Source: Spirochaetales bacterium (GTDB taxonomy: Bacteria > Spirochaetota > Spirochaetia > B11-G9). Taken from it: a stretch of DNA of 11,575 nt. Within the stretch, counting starts at the first letter, position 1. Each line of letters opens with the position of its first letter. Made by a program: the position numbers and the translations under genes. Below the pieces are notes generated by a model. It ran no database searches. It saw nothing but the letters and a program-made list of their open reading frames with translations, and was not told the DNA's origin. The stretch spans positions 1-11,575 of the forward strand of contig JALTGJ010000179.1 in the NCBI GenBank assembly GCA_027077185.1, read 5' to 3'. This document shows positions 7,104-11,575 of this stretch, piece by piece.

Positions 7104-8339
7104 CTAATTCTTTTTAAGAAGTTTTTGAATCATCCTGCTGTTATCCAGTAAGGGGCTAAGAGACCTTTCATGGTAAAGTCTGGATATGCTCCTTGCGATT
7201 AAATCTGACACAGGTGCACTTACAAACCACTCCCGCCCAAGAAGATCCTCATCATGATAAACTGCAGTTGTACCAATTATATATTCAAACAAGCCTTCTT
7301 CATAAGCCTTATCAAAATAACTTATTGCATCTCCGGAGAACATTGGCAAACTTATGGAACATATTATTTTAGCAGCACCAAAACTTTTTAGAGCCCTCAT
7401 TGCCATTATAAGGGTACCACCTGTTCCAAGCATATCATCTGCCATAAATACAGTCTTGCCTTTAACATCACCCAACAGCCGGATATCAGTTATATTAGAA
7501 TGATCTGCATTCTGGGATATTTTAGAATAATCCCTTTCTTTATACAGCATAGCCAGGGGTTTCTGAAGGTTACCTGCAAAAAATTTATTTCTGTCAACTG
7601 CACCTGTATCAGGAGAAACAACAACCAGATCCGGATCATCAAAATCCACAAGTTTTTTAAGTTTTAAAAGAACCTGATAGGATCCGTGTAAGTTTTCCAA
7701 AATTAAATTTTTAAAACTGTTTTCTATCTCTTTTGAATGGATATCAATAGTAATAATTCTATTTGCACCCATAAATTCACACATTTGCCCAAAACGACTG
7801 GCAGTTAATGCTTCTCTCCCCTTTTTTTTATGCTGTCTGGAATAGGGGTAGGTAGGAAGAACAAGGGTTATACTGGAAGCTCCTGCCTGACGAACTGCAT
7901 CCATAGTTACAAAAAGCAGAAATATATGATCATTTACAGAAAGAATATATTCATTATCATCTCCATTAAAACTAATAGGATAATGATTTTCTACATCCTC
8001 TATAATAAAAATATTCATGCCCTTAACAGAAGAATTAATCTCAGCCTTAAACTCACCATTTGCAAATCTTGTAAAAGTAACAGGTAATTTAAAATGGGGA
8101 GGCTGATATTTTGTAAAATCACTGTTTCCGTTTAACCTTACAGAATGCAGATCTTCATTTAAATACATCATTTTCCAGACGTCTTCAACCTTCATATCAT
8201 ATTTGCGGGAAATATGAGCTGCCAGTCGATTATACTTTTTTGTATACTGCTTTTTTAAATGACGGGTTACCTCTGACGAAATTTTCTCTGTTCCAGGGCA
8301 GGAAATAATTCCAAGTTTAACTGGTTTAGTGAGACTCAT
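7104..8339 (-). CDS. prs: Ribose-phosphate pyrophosphokinase (PRPP synthetase), long form
   Basis: Prs makes PRPP from ribose 5-phosphate and ATP for nucleotide, histidine, tryptophan and NAD synthesis. Class-typical motifs are FANGEF (92-97), SRQHKKKGREALTASRF (167-183), DIHSKEI (199-205, with the ATP-site His201), VSPDTGAVDR (241-250) and the PRPP loop DDMLGTGGT (301-309). The flexible-loop Lys/Arg region reads YKERDYSK (266-273). At 411 aa it is about 100 residues longer than the common form of about 315 aa. The extra length is an N-terminal extension of roughly 75 residues plus an insertion near 114-140, which may change oligomerisation or allostery. The ATG at 8339 was chosen because AGAAGG lies 4 nt upstream; a TTG at 8357 would add six residues but removes that SD. 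It is the first gene of the minus-strand operon. Confidence 0.88.
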   Translation of the reverse strand: MSLTKPVKLGIISCPGTEKISSEVTRHLKKQYTKKYNRLAAHISRKYDMKVEDVWKMMYLNEDLHSVRLNGNSDFTKYQPPHFKLPVTFTRFANGEFKAEINSSVKGMNIFIIEDVENHYPISFNGDDNEYILSVNDHIFLLFVTMDAVRQAGASSITLVLPTYPYSRQHKKKGREALTASRFGQMCEFMGANRIITIDIHSKEIENSFKNLILENLHGSYQVLLKLKKLVDFDDPDLVVVSPDTGAVDRNKFFAGNLQKPLAMLYKERDYSKISQNADHSNITDIRLLGDVKGKTVFMADDMLGTGGTLIMAMRALKSFGAAKIICSISLPMFSGDAISYFDKAYEEGLFEYIIGTTAVYHDEDLLGREWFVSAPVSDLIARSISRLYHERSLSPLLDNSRMIQKLLKKN

Positions 8340-8378
8340 AATACCTTCTATATACAATTTTTAGGTTAGAATAATCTG

Positions 8379-8408
8379 AACATATCACAATGGCTTTTCT
8401 GTGGTCAA
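8379..8408 (-). promoter_or_regulatory. Putative promoter of the prs operon
   Basis: On the minus strand, TTGACC (8408-8403) is followed after 18 nt by TATGTT (8384-8379). TGA directly upstream of that hexamer provides an extended -10 (TGN). Transcription would begin near 8372, giving a leader of about 33 nt ending in the AGAAGG Shine-Dalgarno. A perfect TATAAT also occurs on this strand at 8466-8461, but with no good -35. Confidence 0.45.
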
Positions 8409-8474
8409 TATGGTTTTCAAATAAGCTTTTTACGCTGTGTATCATTTTCTATATCAAAAAATTATATTTTTGCC

Positions 8475-8503
8475 TTGACAACAATAATATTTGCTCCTAT
8501 ATT
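8475..8503 (+). promoter_or_regulatory. Strong sigma70-type promoter of the rfu operon
   Basis: TTGACA (8475-8480) and TATATT (8498-8503, five of six -10 positions) are separated by exactly 17 nt. The predicted start near 8510 falls just before the first base of the riboswitch P1 stem, so promoter and aptamer support each other. The divergent prs promoter lies about 70 nt away on the other strand. Together with the riboswitch and a leader of about 75 nt, these sites occupy the 370-nt gap between prs and rfuA, in which no gene was seen. Confidence 0.75.
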
Positions 8504-8512
8504 CTAGCTATA

Positions 8513-8635
8513 ATTTCTTCGAGGGAGGGACGTTTGAGTCCCAACCGGCGGTTAAAGTCCGCAATCCTGAATTTTTTCAGGGTGAAACGGTGTAATTCCG
8601 TTACCGACAGTGCAAGTCTGGATGGGAGAGGAAAT
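8513..8635 (+). ncRNA. FMN riboswitch aptamer (RFN element)
   Basis: All the expected helices can be drawn. P1 is ATTTCTTC (8513-8520) with GAGGAAAT (8628-8635). P2 is GGGAC (8527-8531) with GTCCC (8538-8542). P3 is GCGG (8548-8551) with CCGC (8559-8562). P4 is 8564-8570 with 8577-8583. P5 is AACGG (8586-8590) with CCGTT (8598-8602). P6 is GAC (8606-8608) with GTC (8616-8618). The conserved RFN blocks ACCGGCGG (8544-8551), ACCGACAGT (8603-8611) and AGTCTGGATGGGAGA (8615-8629) are present. FMN binding normally shuts off downstream genes. The genes that follow encode a riboflavin importer, which fits feedback on vitamin uptake. Confidence 0.93.
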
Positions 8636-8703
8636 GTTCCGTAAATGGAGCTGTTTTTTTACGTCTTTCCTGTGCCTGCACTCTCTTCATATTTTTGGAG
8701 GAG
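8636..8703 (+). promoter_or_regulatory. rfuA: Candidate riboswitch expression platform (terminator and/or SD sequestration)
   Basis: Directly after P1, GTTCC (8636-8640) can pair with GGAGC (8647-8651) across a 6-nt loop, followed by TGTTTTTTT: a short intrinsic terminator. A competing hairpin, CGTAAA (8640-8645) with TTTACG (8658-8663), would bury the T-run. The 3' strand of P1 (AGGAAA, 8629-8634) can also pair with TTTCCT (8666-8671). Separately, CTCTTC (8683-8688) pairs with GAGGAG (8698-8703), masking the rfuA Shine-Dalgarno. Terminator and SD-masking mechanisms are both possible; the stems are short. Confidence 0.4.
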
Positions 8704-8709
8704 CTCATA

Positions 8710-9753
8710 ATGGCTAAAAAATTTCTAATTTACTCTACATTACTACTAATCATGTTCACTATTGTAACATCATGTACCAAATCAAAAAAAATAACAGATA
8801 AAAGTATAGAAAAATATTCCATAGCAATTTTTATTCCAGGAGTTGTTGCAGGAAGCCCAACATACGAAATGATGGTTGCGGGTGCAAAAAAAGCTGTATC
8901 CGAATCAAACGCTGGTTCCCTTAAAATTATTGAAGGTGGATACAACCAGGGAGAATGGCTGGAAAAAATTACAGTGCTGGCTTCCTCGGGGGAATATAAT
9001 TTAATAGTTTCTACAAATCCGGCCATGCCTGAAATTTGTGCTGAAGTCTCAAAACAGTTTCCCGATCAGAAATTCTTCCTTCTGGATGGATTTCTTAAGG
9101 GCAATAAAAGTATCTACACTTTCAGATATAACCAGAAAGAGCAGGGTTTCCTTGGTGGTTATTTTGCCGGACTTATTACTACAAGCAAAATGGAAGGAGC
9201 AAACAGTGACCATAAAATTGGTCTGATAGCGGGACAGGAATATCCAGACATGGTTCAGGCAATTTTACCCGGGTATACTGTAGGAGCTGAAAATGCAGAC
9301 AGCTCCATATCGGTGGATTTTAGAGTTGTAGGAAACTGGTATGATGCAGAAAAGGCACGTTCTCTTGCAGAAAGTATGTATAATTCCGGTGTTGATATAA
9401 TACTTACAATCGCAGGTGGCGCTAATCAGGGGGTTATAACAGCAGCACAGGATATGGGTAAATATGTTATTATGTATGATGTCAGCTCTTATAATGAAGC
9501 TCCGGGTACTATTATCGGCAGCACAGAAATAAAACAGGAGCGAGCTGCCTATGAAAAAATAAAACTGGCAATATCCGGTAAAATGAATTTTGGTACTGGC
9601 GAAATTGCGACAGTAAAAGACGGATGGATAGATTTCGATAATAAAGATCCCCTTTATCTGGAAAATGTTCCGAAAGAGGTTCAAAAAAAACAGGAAATTA
9701 TTATTCAGAAACTTAGAACAGGTTCTATCTCTCTGGATATGCCCCTGTATTAG
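8710..9753 (+). CDS. rfuA: Riboflavin-binding lipoprotein RfuA (BMP family)
   Basis: The 347-aa product begins with a lipoprotein signal (Lys3-Lys4, a hydrophobic core, lipobox Val-Thr-Ser-Cys with Cys22). The mature part is a basic membrane protein (BMP/PnrA-like) periplasmic-binding fold: an opening strand SIAIFIPGVV, then a helix YEMMVAGAKKAV, LIVSTNPAMPEI, a central YNQKEQGFLGGYFAGL and a later DIILTIAGGANQG, all typical of the family. BMP proteins bind nucleosides or, in the Rfu branch, riboflavin. The upstream FMN riboswitch and the downstream RfuB/RfuC-type genes favour riboflavin. The ATG at 8710 was chosen: GGAGGAG (8697-8703) lies 6 nt upstream, whereas a TTG at 8695 would consume that SD and push the signal peptide inward. 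A purine nucleoside binder is the alternative, made unlikely by the riboswitch. Confidence 0.85.
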   Translation: MAKKFLIYSTLLLIMFTIVTSCTKSKKITDKSIEKYSIAIFIPGVVAGSPTYEMMVAGAKKAVSESNAGSLKIIEGGYNQGEWLEKITVLASSGEYNLIVSTNPAMPEICAEVSKQFPDQKFFLLDGFLKGNKSIYTFRYNQKEQGFLGGYFAGLITTSKMEGANSDHKIGLIAGQEYPDMVQAILPGYTVGAENADSSISVDFRVVGNWYDAEKARSLAESMYNSGVDIILTIAGGANQGVITAAQDMGKYVIMYDVSSYNEAPGTIIGSTEIKQERAAYEKIKLAISGKMNFGTGEIATVKDGWIDFDNKDPLYLENVPKEVQKKQEIIIQKLRTGSISLDMPLY

Positions 9754-9765
9754 GATTAGAATTCA

Positions 9766-11268
9766 ATGTCAGAATTACTGCTGCAGATGCAGAATATTAC
9801 AAAAACTTTTAGTAAAAACAGTGTCAGAGCTCTGGATTCTGCAAACCTGGTAATAGCCCGCAATACAATACATGCGGTAGTAGGAGAGAACGGCGCAGGA
9901 AAATCCACACTAATGCATATACTTTCCGGTGAATTATTACCGGACTCAGGCAGTATTTATTTAGAGGGGAAAATGATAAGTTTTGATACCCCCAATGCTT
10001 CTCTGGAAAAAGGTATTGGAATGCTGCACCAGCAGCTTAAACTTATACCCTCCCTATCGGTACTGGAAAATATTATACTGGGAAATGAACCTTCCCGGAA
10101 AACTGTGATAATCAATAAAAAAACTGCCTACAACAGAATAATTGCACTATCCGGAGAATTTAATATTTATGTGGATCCTGACAAAAAAGTCAGCGCCCTG
10201 AATTCCGATGAAAAACAGAAAACTGCTCTGCTTTCAATACTTTTTCATAATATAAAAATTTTAATTCTTGATGAACCAACAACATTTTTCAGTGAAACAA
10301 AAGCTGATACAGTTCATAAGCTTATAAGAAAGCTTAAAAGCAAAGGTAAATCTATAATTATTGTAACCCATAAATTAAAAGAAGCAATTGAGCTGTCAGA
10401 TACGATAACAGTCATGAAATCGGGAAAAACTATTAAAAAATTGACGGATTCCAATAAAGAAATTAATACATTAACAAAACTGGTATTAGGTAACCAGGTT
10501 CTTTCAAATTTGAAAAAAGAACAGATTCATCCTGGTTCTGTAATACTGGAAGCAAAGAATCTTTGCTACACAAAGAACAGAACAGAACTGCTTAAAATAA
10601 ATTTTATTCTTAGAAAAAAAGAAATTACAGCAGTAACCGGTATTAGGGAAAATGGTCTGGAAATTTTGGAAAAAATTCTTTCCGGAGGTTTAAAAAAGAC
10701 TTCAGGTGATATTCTGCACCGGAGCAGGAACATGGGTGAAAAAAAACTTAACTTAAGAGATATGAATGCAGGATATATTCCTTCCGACAGAATAAAAACG
10801 GGTACGAGTATAAAGTCCACAATTGCTGAAAATATGATTCTGCTTAAATATAAATCTCTTACAAAACGGGGACTTCTTGACTCCAAAAAAATAACTACTT
10901 TTACAAATAAGCTTCTTAATGAATACAATATAAAAGGAGAGAACTCTCAAAATATGGGAACTCTTTCCGGTGGGAATATTCAAAGGGTTATGATTGCCAG
11001 AGAAATTGAAAATAACCCTGATTTTTTTATTTTTGCAGAACCATCAAGAGGATTGGATATAAAATCAAGAAACATTATTTATGAAAAAATATTTGCCATG
11101 AAAGAGAATGGTGCAGGTATATTTATTATCAGCTCAGATATTGATGAAGTAATTCAGCTTGCTGATAAATTAATCATACTCCATAATGGGCAGGAAGCCG
11201 CAACTCTTGGCAAAGAAAATATTAATAAGGCATATATAGGGGAAATTATGCTTGGTCTGGAGAATTAA
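9766..11268 (+). CDS. rfuB: Riboflavin ABC transporter double ATPase RfuB
   Basis: The 500-aa protein contains two fused nucleotide-binding domains, as in sugar/nucleoside importers of the RbsA/YufO type. Domain 1 has Walker A GENGAGKST (40-48), Q-loop around Gln89, Walker B ILILDE (165-170) and His202, but its signature is degraded to LNSDEKQ (145-151). Domain 2 has a Walker A position without GKS/T (GIRENGLEIL, 292-301), an intact LSGGN (400-404) and AEPSRGLD (424-431). In the sandwich dimer this leaves one complete ATP site (Walker A of domain 1 with LSGGN of domain 2) and one degenerate site. A degenerate second Walker A is usual for this family; the loss of the domain 1 signature is stronger than usual. 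The start lies 12 nt after rfuA, with a weak AGGA as SD. Confidence 0.85.
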   Translation: MSELLLQMQNITKTFSKNSVRALDSANLVIARNTIHAVVGENGAGKSTLMHILSGELLPDSGSIYLEGKMISFDTPNASLEKGIGMLHQQLKLIPSLSVLENIILGNEPSRKTVIINKKTAYNRIIALSGEFNIYVDPDKKVSALNSDEKQKTALLSILFHNIKILILDEPTTFFSETKADTVHKLIRKLKSKGKSIIIVTHKLKEAIELSDTITVMKSGKTIKKLTDSNKEINTLTKLVLGNQVLSNLKKEQIHPGSVILEAKNLCYTKNRTELLKINFILRKKEITAVTGIRENGLEILEKILSGGLKKTSGDILHRSRNMGEKKLNLRDMNAGYIPSDRIKTGTSIKSTIAENMILLKYKSLTKRGLLDSKKITTFTNKLLNEYNIKGENSQNMGTLSGGNIQRVMIAREIENNPDFFIFAEPSRGLDIKSRNIIYEKIFAMKENGAGIFIISSDIDEVIQLADKLIILHNGQEAATLGKENINKAYIGEIMLGLEN

Positions 11269-11575
11269 TTGGAACATAAGACAGCCATAGCTTCGTTAAA
11301 ATCCACTTACATAGCACTGGGATCAGCTATAACCCTTACAATTATTCTGCTTGCTGTATCAAGTGAATCCCCTTTAAAGTCAATATTGTTCTTTTTTACA
11401 GGACCATTTAGTAATATCTATAACCTGGGGAATATGCTGGACAATGCCGGCTTACTTATTATAGCAGGCCTGGGAATGAGTATTGCTTTCCGTGCTGGTG
11501 TATTTAATCTGGGAGGAGAAGGGCAGGTTTATGCAGGCGCAATGGCTGCAGTTTTATTTTCTTTACATACTAACA
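11269..11575 (+). CDS. rfuC: ABC transporter permease RfuC, 5' part (cut by the window edge)
   Basis: An open frame begins with TTG immediately after the rfuB stop codon and runs off the end of the window (102 codons visible). GGAG (11259-11262) lies 6 nt before the TTG, inside the rfuB coding sequence, so translation is probably coupled. No earlier ATG fits. The visible protein has a short polar N-terminus, a hydrophobic helix (about residues 14-30) and then LLIIAGLGMSIAFRAGVFNLGGEGQVYAG, split here as LLIIAGLGMSIAFRAGV and FNLGGEGQVYAG. The F-N-[IL]-G-x-E-G-Q motif is diagnostic of permeases of the BMP-type (nucleoside/riboflavin) importers. It should form the membrane channel with a second permease, RfuD, expected just downstream. 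Confidence 0.8.
   Translation, partial: MEHKTAIASLKSTYIALGSAITLTIILLAVSSESPLKSILFFFTGPFSNIYNLGNMLDNAGLLIIAGLGMSIAFRAGVFNLGGEGQVYAGAMAAVLFSLHTN

Noticed and set aside
8340..8357. TTG at 8357 as the prs start
   Set aside because: The ATG at 8339 has AGAAGG just upstream, while the TTG has no SD.
8461..8466. Minus-strand TATAAT as the main prs -10 box
   Set aside because: No reasonable -35 was found at 15-18 nt. The TTGACC/TATGTT pair closer to prs is better supported.
8390..8644. 84-codon plus-strand open frame upstream of rfuA
   Set aside because: It runs through the promoter and nearly the whole FMN aptamer, has no SD and its product resembles no family. The RNA element explains the sequence.
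8695..8709. TTG at 8695 as the rfuA start
   Set aside because: It would place the GGAGGAG Shine-Dalgarno inside the coding region and add acidic residues before the signal peptide. The ATG at 8710 fits better.
9265..9684. 139-codon minus-strand frame within rfuA
   Set aside because: It is antisense to a well-supported BMP-family gene, is Cys/Ile/Phe-rich in the manner of a shadow frame, and has no SD.

Overview
The window is A+T-rich bacterial DNA and most likely comes from a spirochaete. Three things point that way: two lipoproteins with Ser-Cys lipoboxes, a long-form PRPP synthetase, and a BMP-type riboflavin importer of the RfuABCD kind behind an FMN riboswitch. Rfu systems were characterised in Treponema. 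The species cannot be fixed from the sequence alone.

Left block, plus strand (1-2606). After a structured inverted-repeat element (about 21-159), a promoter lies almost on top of the start codon of a family 1 solute-binding lipoprotein (194-1426). A second promoter drives a MalK/UgpC/MsmK-type ATPase (1518-2606). No sugar permease is present, so this looks like a lone binding protein plus an ATPase that may be shared among sugar importers. The block ends at a bidirectional terminator (2623-2662) whose stem also encodes the last residues of the convergent histidine kinase.

Middle block, minus strand (8339 down to 2621). Five tightly spaced or overlapping genes look like one operon: PRPP synthetase (prs), an FGGY-family carbohydrate kinase, aspartokinase (lysC), a stand-alone Hpt phosphotransfer protein, and a soluble REC-PAS-HisKA_2-HATPase hybrid kinase. 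The junctions are 9 nt, a 4-nt ATGA overlap, 15 nt and a 1-nt TAATG overlap. Central metabolism (PRPP, sugar phosphorylation, aspartate-family amino acids) is thus linked to a small phosphorelay.

Right block, plus strand (8475 to the end). A near-consensus promoter, a complete FMN riboswitch aptamer (8513-8635) and a possible expression platform precede rfuA (riboflavin-binding lipoprotein), rfuB (double ABC ATPase) and the start of rfuC (permease, cut by the window edge). By inference, low FMN turns on riboflavin import. The intergenic region between prs and rfuA holds divergent promoters for the middle and right blocks.

No tRNA, rRNA, CRISPR array, transposase or phage gene was seen. The best second-look items are the riboswitch-controlled Rfu operon with its ambiguous expression platform, and the Hpt/hybrid-kinase pair embedded in a metabolic operon.
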